Source of the DNA: DASPWW01 sp963756745
Lineage (GTDB): Bacteria > Actinomycetota > Thermoleophilia > Solirubrobacterales > 70-9
Direction of reading: 5' to 3'
Assembly (NCBI GenBank): GCA_963756745.1
Contig: CAVWOU010000011.1
Location: forward strand, 1-64,000
Length of the DNA stretch: 64,000 bases
Shown one piece after another: positions 37,011-45,376 of this stretch. The notes below the pieces were generated by a model that saw nothing but the letters and a program-made list of their open reading frames with translations, was not told where the DNA came from and searched no databases. Both the position numbers and the translations under genes were made by a program. The first letter of the stretch is position 1. Each line of letters opens with the position of its first letter.

Positions 37011-38339
37011 CTATCTATCACGCGCCACAAGGTCGTCGTAGGTCTCGCGCCGAACCACGAGGCGGGCGTCGCCGTCCGCGCAGAAGACGACCGGCGGACG
37101 GGACACCGCGTTGTAGTTGTTCGCCATCGCGTAGCCGTACGCACCAGTCGCCGGCGTCACGAGCACGTCGCCTACCGAGGGTGCGGCGATCGTGGCGTCC
37201 CGCACAAGGATGTCGCCCGACTCGCAGTGCATGCCGGCCACCGTGACCGGTACGTCGGCCGGCTCGGCGGCACGGTTCGCGATCAGCGCCTCGTAGCGCG
37301 ATCCGTAGATCATCGGGCGGAGGTTGTCCGACATCCCCCCGTCGACCGCGAGGTACGTGCGGACGCCCGGGATGTCCTTCACCGTTCCCACCGAGTACGC
37401 GGTGATCCCGGCGTTGCCGACCAGCGAGCGACCGGGCTCGACCAGGATCCGCGGCACGGGGTCGAACAGCCGCGCGACGCCACGCACCTTGACATCGACG
37501 TAGTCCTCGATCGAAGGTGGCTCGTCCTCGTCGGTGTAGGCGATGCCGAGCCCGCCGCCGACGTTGAGCAGCTCGATCCCCGGCTCGGCGAGCTCCGCCA
37601 GCGCCTCGATCGCCTTCACGTAGGGCTCGAGCTCGAAGATCTGCGAGCCGATGTGCGCGTGGAGGCCGACGAGCCGCAGGTTGTCGGTATCGCGCACGGC
37701 GTCGATCGCCGCCCGAGCGAGGCCGTCCCCTAGGCCGAAGCCGAACTTCGAGTCGACGCCACCGGTCTTCACGTATCCGTGCGTCGCGGGTTCGATCCCG
37801 GGAGTGACCCGTATCAGCACATCCTGGGGCCGATCGAACACCGCCGCGGCCCTCCGTATCTCGTCGAACGAGTCGAGGATCAGGTAGCCGACCTCGGCCT
37901 CCGCCGCCAGGCGCAGCTCGGCGTCGGTCTTGTTGTTCCCGTGCACGTGGATCCGGCGCGGCTCGAAACCGGCCCTCAGCGCCAGATGGAGCTCCCCGCC
38001 CGAGGCAACGTCGACCGACAGGCCCTCCTCGGCGAGGACTCGGAGGACGGCGGTGATTGGCGCCGCCTTGCTCGCGTACAGGACCTCGAACTCGGAGGTG
38101 CGCGAGCGGAACGCGTCGAGATAGGAGCGCGCGCGGGAGCGAATGTCGTCCTCGGCATAGATGTAGGCAGGAGTCCCGAACTCTGCGGCGACCTCGACGA
38201 CATCGCAGCCACCGACCTCGAGATGGCCGAGCTCGTTGATCCGGCTGCCGATCGGATACACCGCCGAGCCCTCGACGGGGTTCGCGCGCGCCGCGGCGGC
38301 GACGCCGCCGGCCCTCGAGGTGTCGTTCGGGTCGGTCAT
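37011..38339 (-). CDS. lysA: Diaminopimelate decarboxylase
   Basis: 442 residues, PLP fold type III. The PLP lysine is in VLYASKAAPITAVLRVLAEE. Other signatures are VASGGELHLALRAGFEPRRI, HVHGNNKTDAELRLAAEAEV, GLHAHIGSQIFELEPYVKAI, LNVGGGLGIAYTDEDEPPSI and the substrate Cys region GMHCESGDILVRDA. It makes lysine from meso-diaminopimelate. The ATG at 38339 (MTDPNDTSR) leads a long N-terminal tail. It heads the minus-strand run lysA-hom-thrC-comF-hpf-secA-prfB. The 61 bp upstream is a divergent promoter gap with the hydrolase gene at 38401. Confidence 0.96.
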   Translation of the reverse strand: MTDPNDTSRAGGVAAAARANPVEGSAVYPIGSRINELGHLEVGGCDVVEVAAEFGTPAYIYAEDDIRSRARSYLDAFRSRTSEFEVLYASKAAPITAVLRVLAEEGLSVDVASGGELHLALRAGFEPRRIHVHGNNKTDAELRLAAEAEVGYLILDSFDEIRRAAAVFDRPQDVLIRVTPGIEPATHGYVKTGGVDSKFGFGLGDGLARAAIDAVRDTDNLRLVGLHAHIGSQIFELEPYVKAIEALAELAEPGIELLNVGGGLGIAYTDEDEPPSIEDYVDVKVRGVARLFDPVPRILVEPGRSLVGNAGITAYSVGTVKDIPGVRTYLAVDGGMSDNLRPMIYGSRYEALIANRAAEPADVPVTVAGMHCESGDILVRDATIAAPSVGDVLVTPATGAYGYAMANNYNAVSRPPVVFCADGDARLVVRRETYDDLVARDR

Positions 38340-38400
38340 GCCCGGGGGGACCATTGTGACGGGCCGCCGCCCACCCCCGAGCGATAGCGTCGGAGATGCA

Positions 38401-39111
38401 ATGAGGCTTCCCTCGCCGAGGACCGCGAACCGGACCGGCGTCCACAAGGGTCGTCCCTACCAGCTATGGCTGCCCGAGTCCGAGCCGCCGTGGCCGGGCG
38501 TCGTCGTGCTCCACGGCGCCGGGTCGCGGAAGGAGAACCACTCCGAGTTCGCGCGCGCGGCAACCGGGTACGGCTGGGCCGCGCTCACGTTCGACCAGCG
38601 CGGCCACGGGTCATCGGAGGACGAGATGTCGCCCGCGGCGGTGGGCGACGTGGGGCGGATGGCGCGGCTGCTTGCGGAGTGCGACCGCGCGGATGGGGAC
38701 AGGATCTGCGTTCGCGGCTCGAGCATGGGCGGATTCATGGCGATCCACGCCGCGGCGGTCTCGGACTCGATCGCGGGAGTGATCGCGATCTGCCCCGCCG
38801 GCGAGGAGGACCTCCTGCGCGGGCTGCGTCGCGGAGAGCTCGAGATGCGCGCCGACACCGCAGCGCTCGAGCCATGGCTCGAGGAGCACGACATCCGCGA
38901 GGCGGTCGCGCTCGCGGCGGGCAAGCCGCTGTTGCTGATCCACGCCCGCGGAGACGAGCAGATCCCCTACACGCGTTCGGAGGAGCTGTACCGGCACGCC
39001 GGTGAGTCCCGCAAGCTGATCGTGCTCCCGGGCGGCCACCATCGCTCCGCCCAGCACGATGCCGAGCTCCACGGCGTCGCGCTGCGCTGGATGGAGAGAG
39101 CGCTTCGCTAG
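38401..39111 (+). CDS. Alpha/beta hydrolase
   Basis: 236 residues of the alpha/beta hydrolase fold. The oxyanion-hole strand PGVVVLHGAGSRKENHSEFA, the nucleophile Ser in VRGSSMGGFMAIHAA, the Asp in LLLIHARGDEQIPYTRSEEL and the His in VLPGGHHRSAQHDAELHG make a full triad. It has no signal peptide, so it is cytoplasmic. Substrate unknown; carboxylesterase-type or dienelactone hydrolase-like activity is possible. It is a single gene, divergent from lysA and convergent with the M23 peptidase gene. Confidence 0.88.
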   Translation: MRLPSPRTANRTGVHKGRPYQLWLPESEPPWPGVVVLHGAGSRKENHSEFARAATGYGWAALTFDQRGHGSSEDEMSPAAVGDVGRMARLLAECDRADGDRICVRGSSMGGFMAIHAAAVSDSIAGVIAICPAGEEDLLRGLRRGELEMRADTAALEPWLEEHDIREAVALAAGKPLLLIHARGDEQIPYTRSEELYRHAGESRKLIVLPGGHHRSAQHDAELHGVALRWMERALR

Positions 39112-39117
39112 TTGTCG

Positions 39118-39132
39118 CCGGTTGAAAACCGG
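39118..39132. terminator. Bidirectional hairpin between convergent genes
   Basis: CCGGTT-GAA-AACCGG forms a 6-bp stem with a 3-base loop in the 25-bp gap between the hydrolase and the M23 peptidase genes. There is no T-run, which is common in GC-rich actinobacteria. Confidence 0.5.
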
Positions 39133-39136
39133 TCGA

Positions 39137-40300
39137 TCAGAGGTAGCCGAGGGGGTCCGTCGGCTGGCCGTTGACTCGCACCTCGAAATGGAGGTGATCG
39201 CCGAAGCAGGACCCGGTGCACCCGACGTAGCCGATCACGTCCCCCTGGCTCACGCTTCCGGAGGTCATCGCGAATCGCGACTGGTGCCCGTAGCACGTCG
39301 ACAGCCCGCCCCCGTGATCGATGCAGGTGTAGTTCCCGTATCCGCCGGTGGCCGCGGCGAGCGCAATCGACCCCGACTGGGCGGCACGAATAGGCGTTCC
39401 CGACGGCACGGCGATGTCGATGCCCGCGTGCAGACGCCCCCAGCGCATCCCAAACGGCGAGGTGACCGGGCCGTCGACCGGCCAGATCATCCCGCTCGAG
39501 CCGCCCCGGATCGGTCCGGCCGGGAGCGTCGGCGTCGAGCTCGACTCGAGCTGCTGCTGGACCTGGTTCTCCAGGTTCCCGATGTCGCCCTCGAGGCGCT
39601 CGATGTTCGACTCGATCTGGGACAGCGTCTCCTGCTTGCTGGCCCGCGCGGACTCGAGCTCCGCCTCGCGCGCCTCCAGCGAGACGCGCGTGCGCGTAAG
39701 CTCGCGCTTCTTCGCCGCGATCTCGTCGCGCGCGGCTCGGATCCGCGCGACGGTGTCCTTGGTCTCGTTCCGCAGCTCGCGAACCCGGTCGACGATGTCG
39801 GAGTCCTGCTCCTCGATCCGGTTGAGGTACTCGTATCGCTCGAGCAGATCGGTGAACCCATCCGCCTCGAGCACCACCGTCAGGACGTCGGGGGTGTCGG
39901 ACTTGTAGATCGCGATCAGCCGCTCCTCGAGCAGCTCGACCGAGGCCTCGAGACGATCGCGCAGCACGTTGAGGTGCGCGCGCTCGCGATCGAGCTCCGC
40001 CTCCTTCTGTTCCAGCTCCTCCTGGACCAGCGCCTCGCGGTTGCGAAGCGCGGCGACCTCGCCCGCCAGCTGCGAGATCTCGTTCGAGTAGCGCTCGATC
40101 TCAGTGCTCAGAACGCCGCGCTGCGACTCGGCCTGGTCGAGCTCGGACTGCTTCGCGTCGAGCTGGCTTTGGGCGTCCTGGGCGGGCGCGGTCGCGCCGA
40201 CCACGAGCCAGACCAATGCAGCGACGACCGCCAGGAGCAGCGCCACGCCCGCGCGGCGGCTGCGATCCGGTGTCATTTGGCGATGTGCTCCGCTGTCCAT
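39137..40300 (-). CDS. Secreted M23 peptidoglycan endopeptidase with coiled coil (EnvC/RipC-like)
   Basis: 387 residues. The signal segment GVALLLAVVAALVWLVVGAT precedes a long coiled coil (about 40-240, QLDAKQSELDQAESQRGVLS through SQIESNIERLEGDIGNLENQ) and a C-terminal LytM/M23 domain (about 265-385) with SPFGMRWGRLHAGIDIAVPS and GDHLHFEVRVNGQPTDPLGY; both zinc histidine motifs and HxH are present. This layout matches FtsEX-activated hydrolases. The ATG at 40300 lies 5 bases after a c-di-AMP riboswitch; an ATG at 40276 (MTPDRSRRAG) with GGAG upstream is an alternative start. Its expression should respond to c-di-AMP. Confidence 0.93.
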   Translation of the reverse strand: MDSGAHRQMTPDRSRRAGVALLLAVVAALVWLVVGATAPAQDAQSQLDAKQSELDQAESQRGVLSTEIERYSNEISQLAGEVAALRNREALVQEELEQKEAELDRERAHLNVLRDRLEASVELLEERLIAIYKSDTPDVLTVVLEADGFTDLLERYEYLNRIEEQDSDIVDRVRELRNETKDTVARIRAARDEIAAKKRELTRTRVSLEAREAELESARASKQETLSQIESNIERLEGDIGNLENQVQQQLESSSTPTLPAGPIRGGSSGMIWPVDGPVTSPFGMRWGRLHAGIDIAVPSGTPIRAAQSGSIALAAATGGYGNYTCIDHGGGLSTCYGHQSRFAMTSGSVSQGDVIGYVGCTGSCFGDHLHFEVRVNGQPTDPLGYL

Positions 40301-40304
40301 CTCT

Positions 40305-40435
40305 TCCGATGCCTACGGGGTTAGCTGACGGGCTCGCGCCGAAAGAGCTTGCGCTGGGTCCTGCGACCTTTCGCCCCGGTTCGTTGGTTCCCCCGCTCCG
40401 CCGCGGGGTCGCACGGCGGACTCGGCGATCAGCGC
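40305..40435 (-). ncRNA. c-di-AMP riboswitch (ydaO/yuaA class)
   Basis: On the minus strand the leader reads GATCGCCGAGTCCGCCG, then GCGGGGGAACCAACGAACCG, then GGGGCGAAAGGTCGCAGG, and ends GAGCCCGTCAGCTAACCCCG followed by TAGGCATCGG. The GGGGAACC, GGGGYGAA and CCCGTCAGCTAACCCCGTAGGC elements are the conserved core of this riboswitch. It lies directly before the M23 hydrolase gene, the most common target of this class in actinobacteria, where c-di-AMP lowers expression. Confidence 0.92.
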
Positions 40436-40522
40436 GCACGAGACTAGCATCGCCACGGTGATTGCGAGCGTTCGCTAACACAACGCGCGCGCCATGCAAC
40501 CGCGCTTGCACGCAGGCCTTTT

Positions 40523-41452
40523 TCAGCTCCCCTCGACGTGGAGGAGCTCCGCGGGCGCCTCCTCCTCCATCTGAAGCGTGGTGTGCTCGATCCCGTAGCG
40601 CTCGCGCATCATCACCTCGAGCCGGCGGCGGATGAGGTCGCGATCCGCGCCGATCTCGACGACCACGTGACCGGCCAGCGTCACGAAGCCGGATGTGACC
40701 GTCCACACGTGAAGGTCGTGAACGGCGCGCACGTGATCGACGTCCGTCATCTCCCGTGCGATCTTCTCGGCGTCCATTCCCTCCGGCACCGCCTCCATCA
40801 ACACGTTGATCGGCCCGCTGATCAGTCGCACCGAGGAGGCAAGGATCAATCCGGCGATCGCGAGGCTCGCGAGCGGGTCGATCGGCTCCCAGCCCGTCGC
40901 CAGGATCACGCCGCCCGTGACAACGACGCCGAACGAGCCCAGAGCGTCGGCCGCCGAGTGTCTAAGCACGCCCTCGAGGTTGAGGTCCTCGCGCTGGCCC
41001 CGGGCGAGGATCCAGGTGGCGGCAACGTTGCCGACGATTCCGGCGATCCCGAGCAGTAGCACCCCCAGCCCCGCGATCTCGGGCGGCTCGCCGAGGCGCT
41101 CGACGGCCTCGATCGAGACGAGAATGGCGATCACCGCGAGCGCGATTCCGTTCGCGAGCGCCGCGAACACCTCCGTGCGCTGGTATCCGAACGTACGCCG
41201 CGGTCCGCCGGGAAGCGATGCGATCCCGCCGGCCAGGAGGCCGAGGATGATCGCCGCCACGTCGGAGAGCATGTGGCCGGTGTCGGCGAGCAGCGCGAGC
41301 GAGCCGGTCAGCAGCGCGCCGACGAACGTCCCGACGAGCAGCACGGCATTGATCGCGAGCGCGGCCAGCATCCGCCGCCGGCTGTCGGCCCGTCGCTCAT
41401 CGAGCTCCTGGCCGAGCCCACCGGGCTCGGCGTGCTGATGTGCGTGCGCCAT
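40523..41452 (-). CDS. Cation diffusion facilitator (CDF) family transporter
   Basis: 309 residues with six TM helices. The metal-site motifs of CDF transporters are in TM2 (LLADTGHMLSDVAAIILGL) and TM5 (GVLRHSAADALGSFGVVVTG), and a cytoplasmic C-terminal domain with VHDLHVWTVTSGFVTLAGHV is present. The N-terminus is His-rich (MAHAHQHAEPGG). This is the CzcD/ZitB type that exports zinc or related ions in exchange for protons. It is alone between the riboswitch-M23 unit and acyl-CoA dehydrogenase, 87 bp from the riboswitch. Confidence 0.92.
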   Translation of the reverse strand: MAHAHQHAEPGGLGQELDERRADSRRRMLAALAINAVLLVGTFVGALLTGSLALLADTGHMLSDVAAIILGLLAGGIASLPGGPRRTFGYQRTEVFAALANGIALAVIAILVSIEAVERLGEPPEIAGLGVLLLGIAGIVGNVAATWILARGQREDLNLEGVLRHSAADALGSFGVVVTGGVILATGWEPIDPLASLAIAGLILASSVRLISGPINVLMEAVPEGMDAEKIAREMTDVDHVRAVHDLHVWTVTSGFVTLAGHVVVEIGADRDLIRRRLEVMMRERYGIEHTTLQMEEEAPAELLHVEGS

Positions 41453-41484
41453 CTCGGATCGAGATTAACTCGACCCGTGGTCAC

Positions 41485-42894
41485 TCACGCGGTCGTCTTG
41501 GTCTCCTCCTCGGCGCCGGCGCCGTCGCCCGACGCGACCGTCTGCGCCGCGCGGGCAGGGGGGCCCTGCGCGGCGCCCCGGTCGCCGTTCGTCTGCACGG
41601 CCGCCGCGGTGCCGCCGACGGCGTCCGCCGCGATCTCGGCGCCCGCGGCGAGTCGCTCGCGGTACTCCTCGACCTGCATCTGGGAGATGACCCGGCGCTG
41701 GATCTCAGCCGTTCCCTCGAACAGCTGGTAGATCTTCGCGTCCCGGAACCACTTTTCGAGCGGCGCCTCCTTCGACCAGGCGTGCGGGCCAACGAGGTCC
41801 ATCAGGGTCCGCGTCGCCCACATCGCGACGTCCCCGGCCTTCAGCTTCGACATCGAGCCCTGGCCGCCGGTGAGGGGAATCCCGGCGCGCCCCATCCACG
41901 AGGCGCGCTGAACGAGCAGCCGCGCTGCTTCGATCTCTGTGGCCACGTCGGCAAGCACCTCCTGCACCGACTGGCGTTCGAGCGGCGGGTTGCCGGCGGT
42001 GGAGCTCTCGTCGAGGACGGCCTCGACGGGGTCGATCCAGACGCAGTCGCCGAGGTAGGAGAGCGTCCACTCGTAGGCCGCCTGCGCGATGCCGAGCGCC
42101 GACGCGCCGACAACGGGGCGGGTCAACTCGAAGGTCGCAAGCGCTCCCGAGGAGCGACCGGACGACTGGCCGGAACGGGCACGCTCGAGCTTGCGTTCGA
42201 GCTTCTCCATCCCGCCGAGCAGGTTCTCGACCGGAATCCGGCAGTCCTCGAGCACGACCTCGGCGGTGTGCGAGGCCCGGATACCGAGCTTCGACTCCTT
42301 CTTGCCCTGGCGCAGGCCCGGAGTTCCCTGCGCGATCACGAACGACGCCTGCCCGCGGTGGCCGAGCTCGGGATCGACCGTGGCGACGACGACGTGCACG
42401 TCGGCGATCCCCCCGTTGCTGATGAAGACCTTGGTCCCGTTGAGCACCCACTCGTCGCCGTCGAGCTTCGCCGTGGTGCGGAGGCTCTTCACGTCCGAGC
42501 CGGCCTGCGGCTCGGTGACGGCGTAGGCGCCGAGCTTCACCTCATCGCCGATCCCGAAGCACTCCGGAACCCACCTGGCGATCTGCTCCGGGGTTCCGCT
42601 GGAGGCCAGGCCCGCGGCGGCCAGCGTCGAGGCGGACAGCGCGAGCGCGATGCCGGCGCATCCCCAGTGAAGCTCCTCCGCGTAGATGGCGCTGAGCTGG
42701 CCGTCCGGATCGGCGCCGAGCCGCTGGATGTGCTCGACCCCGTGCAGTCCCCAGCGCCGCGCCTCCTTCATCACCTCCCACGGAACGCTCTCGTCGGCGT
42801 CGTGGATCGGCGCCGCGGGACGGATCACCTCCGCTGCGAAGCGGCGACAGAGAGCCTTGAACTCGAGCTGCTCGTCGGTCAATGAAAAGTCCAT
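41485..42894 (-). CDS. Acyl-CoA dehydrogenase
   Basis: 469 residues. It shows the N-terminal helical domain (MDFSLTDEQLEFKALCRRFA), the FAD/substrate motifs LGAYAVTEPQAGSDVKSLRT and VFISNGGIADVHVVVATVDP, and the catalytic Glu in KIYQLFEGTAEIQRRVISQM. A low-complexity insert (ERARSGQSSGRSSGALATFE, about residues 230-250) and a C-terminal Ala/Gly/Glu-rich tail of about 45 residues are unusual. A ribosome site AAGGGGGGAAG precedes the ATG at 42894. A 14-bp palindrome 68 bp upstream, shared with the thiolase gene, is a likely operator. Role: first step of fatty-acid beta-oxidation. Confidence 0.93.
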   Translation of the reverse strand: MDFSLTDEQLEFKALCRRFAAEVIRPAAPIHDADESVPWEVMKEARRWGLHGVEHIQRLGADPDGQLSAIYAEELHWGCAGIALALSASTLAAAGLASSGTPEQIARWVPECFGIGDEVKLGAYAVTEPQAGSDVKSLRTTAKLDGDEWVLNGTKVFISNGGIADVHVVVATVDPELGHRGQASFVIAQGTPGLRQGKKESKLGIRASHTAEVVLEDCRIPVENLLGGMEKLERKLERARSGQSSGRSSGALATFELTRPVVGASALGIAQAAYEWTLSYLGDCVWIDPVEAVLDESSTAGNPPLERQSVQEVLADVATEIEAARLLVQRASWMGRAGIPLTGGQGSMSKLKAGDVAMWATRTLMDLVGPHAWSKEAPLEKWFRDAKIYQLFEGTAEIQRRVISQMQVEEYRERLAAGAEIAADAVGGTAAAVQTNGDRGAAQGPPARAAQTVASGDGAGAEEETKTTA

Positions 42895-42961
42895 CTGGTG
42901 ACTTCCCCCCTTCGTGCGCCGACGTCATCCGGCCGCCGGTTGGCCCGTTCGGGCGAGCGAT

Positions 42962-42975
42962 TGACTGGTCAGTCA
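42962..42975. promoter_or_regulatory. Palindromic operator before acyl-CoA dehydrogenase
   Basis: TGACTGGTCAGTCA, within the larger arms TTGACTG-GT-CAGTCAA, followed by ACCAGTTTACA. It differs by one base from the palindrome before the thiolase gene (50517-50530). On the minus strand TTGACT could also serve as a -35 box. The symmetry and placement fit a TetR-type fatty-acid repressor; no such regulator gene is in the window. Confidence 0.7.
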
Positions 42976-43062
42976 ACCAGTTTACATCCTGGCCGGGACG
43001 CGTTACGGATCAGGCGTCGAGGAGGCGTGCGGGCCCCGTCCGGTCGATTAACGTGTCGCGCC

Positions 43063-44322
43063 GTGCCCGCCGCATCGCGACGCAAGCGCATCGCGCAGAT
43101 AGCCGCCGCCTTGCTCCTCGTCGCGGGGGTGGGCGTCGGGGCGTACTTCGGAATCCGGGAGCTGACCGCCGACGAGGACGAGGCACCGGCTCCGCCGGTC
43201 GCGCTCGAGGAAAGCGAGGGCCGGTCGGCGCAGCCCGCCGAGGAGCTCGGCTTCCCCGCGTTCGCGACCAAGAACACGACCCGCGTCGGCGGCTCCGATC
43301 CGACAGCCGACGCCGCCGGCGTGGCGCTGGCGACGTTCCCGTCGCAGGGTGGGGTCGAGCGGCCCACCGCCGTCACCCTCGTCCCCTCCTCCGATTGGGC
43401 GGCGGGGATCGCCGCGTCGGTGCTGGCCGGCGATCCCGTGCGGGCGCCGATTCTGTTGAGCGATCGTGACGAGGTCCCCGAGGAGACCGTCACCGCGCTC
43501 GAGGCGCTGCGCCCAGAGGGCTCCTCCGAAACGCGCGACGCGGAGGTCTTCCGGATCGGCGACGCCACCGCGCCCGACAACCTCAGGGCCACCGATGTCT
43601 CCGGCGGCGACCCCGCCGCGATTGCCGCCGAACTCGACAGGCTCCGCGCGCAGCTCGTCAATCGCGACCCGGACAACGTCCTTCTCGCCTCCACCGAGGA
43701 TCCGGCGTTCGCGATGCCAGCCGCCGCGTGGGCGGCGAGATCAGGCGATCCGGTGCTGTTTGTCGAGCGTGACAGAGTCCCGCAGGCGACAAAGGAGGCA
43801 TTGAAGCGCCACGAGGACGTTCCCGTCTACCTGCTCGGCCCCGACTCCGTCGCCTCCGAGAAGGTGGTGAAGGAGGTCGAGAAGCTGGTGCCCGCTGTGC
43901 AGCGGATCGAGGGTGAGGACCCGGCGGCGAGCTCCGTCGCGTTCGCGCGCTTCGACGCGGGCACGTTCGGCTGGAACATCACCGACCCCGGTCACGGGCT
44001 GGTGGTCGCGAACGGGGCCCGGCCTCTCGACGCCGCCGCCGCCGCACCTTTGTCGGCGAGCGGGAAGTGGGGGCCGCTGCTGGTCACAGAGAACGCCGGC
44101 GTCGTCCCCGCCCCTCTGCGCGGTTTCCTGCTCGACATCAAGCCCGGCTATCGCACCGACCCCACGCGGGCGTTCTACAACCACGCGTGGCTGCTCGGCA
44201 ACAGCCGCGCGCTCAGCGTGGGGTTTCAGGCCCAGCTCGACGATCTCCTCGAGCTGGTTCAGATACAACCACCACCCGGAGAGCGCACGAGCGGCGCCCC
44301 GGAAAGAGGGTCCGACCAATGA
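43063..44322 (+). CDS. Cell-wall-binding repeat 2 (CWB2)-type secreted protein
   Basis: 419 residues from a GTG at 43063. A signal/anchor segment (RIAQIAAALLLVAGVGVGAY) and an acidic linker lead into three CWB2-like repeats: DPTADAAGVALATFPSQGGV ... APILLSDRDEVPEETVTALE; VNRDPDNVLLASTEDPAFAM ... DPVLFVERDRVPQATKEALK; and a third with YLLGPDSVASEKVVKEVEKL. These repeats bind cell-wall polymers in firmicutes and actinobacteria. It overlaps the next gene by ATGA, so it is co-translated with a small protein and a methyltransferase. Exact role unknown. Confidence 0.82.
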   Translation: MPAASRRKRIAQIAAALLLVAGVGVGAYFGIRELTADEDEAPAPPVALEESEGRSAQPAEELGFPAFATKNTTRVGGSDPTADAAGVALATFPSQGGVERPTAVTLVPSSDWAAGIAASVLAGDPVRAPILLSDRDEVPEETVTALEALRPEGSSETRDAEVFRIGDATAPDNLRATDVSGGDPAAIAAELDRLRAQLVNRDPDNVLLASTEDPAFAMPAAAWAARSGDPVLFVERDRVPQATKEALKRHEDVPVYLLGPDSVASEKVVKEVEKLVPAVQRIEGEDPAASSVAFARFDAGTFGWNITDPGHGLVVANGARPLDAAAAAPLSASGKWGPLLVTENAGVVPAPLRGFLLDIKPGYRTDPTRAFYNHAWLLGNSRALSVGFQAQLDDLLELVQIQPPPGERTSGAPERGSDQ

Positions 44323-44573
44323 GCGAAGCCGAGAGCCCAGAACGCCTCGATCCGTCGCACAGCGTCTCGGTCGATGACATCCGCGCCCTCGCCGGCCCGG
44401 TGACACCCCATTTCGCGCTCCAGGTACGCAACCGCATCCGGCGGTTGATCGAGAGGCTTCCCGCCGACGACCCCGTCCGGCTCGAGGGGGACCGCCAGAT
44501 CGCCCGCCTCGAGGAGCTCGCCAACCACAGCGGCGATCCGCGCGGGATCGGCCCGATCGAGACGCGGGAGTGA
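44319..44573 (+). CDS. Small conserved-looking protein, unknown function
   Basis: 84 residues (MSEAESPERLDPSHSVSVDD ... ALAGPVTPHFALQVRNRIRR ... ADDPVRLEGDRQIARLEELA). It looks helical, acidic and soluble. It overlaps CWB2 by ATGA and the methyltransferase by GTGA, so it is tightly coupled. I do not recognise the family. Confidence 0.65.
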   Translation: MSEAESPERLDPSHSVSVDDIRALAGPVTPHFALQVRNRIRRLIERLPADDPVRLEGDRQIARLEELANHSGDPRGIGPIETRE

Positions 44574-45358
44574 GGGTGGAGGCCAGCGCGACCGATGTCG
44601 CGCTCGAGCGAGCGCGTGCCCTGATGCTGCCGGAGGCGGCCGAGCGGACGGAGTCGGCGACGGACGCCGGCTACGTCGATCTGCTCGGGGACGACGTGCC
44701 GTCCACCGGCCCCACGCAGGACCTGATGACGTCCCGCCTCGTCCCGCAGATCTACGAACGCTGGTGGCGGCCAGCGCTGGGCCGCGTCGCGAAGGGAGTC
44801 ACCGGGCCGGGCATGGCCGAGGAAGTGCGAATCGCGCGCCTGTTGATGGCGCTCTCGCACGGCGACACCGTACTCGACCTGGGATGCGGGACGGGGAACT
44901 TCTCGCGCGAGTTCTCCCGCGCGGTCAGCGACTCGGGGCTCGTGGTGGGCGTCGACGCCTCGCACACGATGCTGGAGCGGGCGGCGCGAGAGCTCGAAGG
45001 CTCCGAGCTGCGAAGCCTCGCGCTCGTCAGGGCGAGCGGCGATCGGCTTCCGTTCCGCGACGACAGCTTCGACGCCGTGTGCTGCTTCGCCGCGCTGCAC
45101 CTGTTCGCCGAGCCGTTCGCCGCCCTGAGCGAGCTGACCAGGGTGCTCGCGCCGGGGGGTCGAATTGCGATCATGACGTCGGTGCGCCGCGAGATCACTC
45201 TGCCGCTGCTCAAGCCGCTGATGGAGCGGACCAGCGGCATCCGGCTGTTCGAGTCGAACGAGATCGTCGCGGCGCTCCAGATGCGCGGCTACGACGAGAT
45301 CCACCAGCGCCTCGCTGGAATGGTCCAGTTCGTCGGCGCTCGGCTCGCGGCCGCATGA
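44570..45358 (+). CDS. Class I SAM-dependent methyltransferase
   Basis: 262 residues. Motif I is DTVLDLGCGTGNFSREFSRA, with the acidic residue after the second strand in VVGVDASHTMLERAARELEG. DSFDAVCCFAALHLFAEPFA and LAPGGRIAIMTSVRREITLP complete the UbiE-like core. The N-terminal about 60 residues are unusual and precede TSRLVPQIYERWWRPALGRV. The GTG start at 44570 overlaps the upstream stop as GTGA. The substrate is unknown. Confidence 0.88.
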   Translation: MRVEASATDVALERARALMLPEAAERTESATDAGYVDLLGDDVPSTGPTQDLMTSRLVPQIYERWWRPALGRVAKGVTGPGMAEEVRIARLLMALSHGDTVLDLGCGTGNFSREFSRAVSDSGLVVGVDASHTMLERAARELEGSELRSLALVRASGDRLPFRDDSFDAVCCFAALHLFAEPFAALSELTRVLAPGGRIAIMTSVRREITLPLLKPLMERTSGIRLFESNEIVAALQMRGYDEIHQRLAGMVQFVGARLAAA

Positions 45359-45376
45359 GCCACCGGCCCTCACCGG

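Noticed and set aside
42962..42975. Operator as the end of a mobile element
   Set aside because: No flanking transposase or target duplication; the second copy also lies in a fatty-acid gene promoter.
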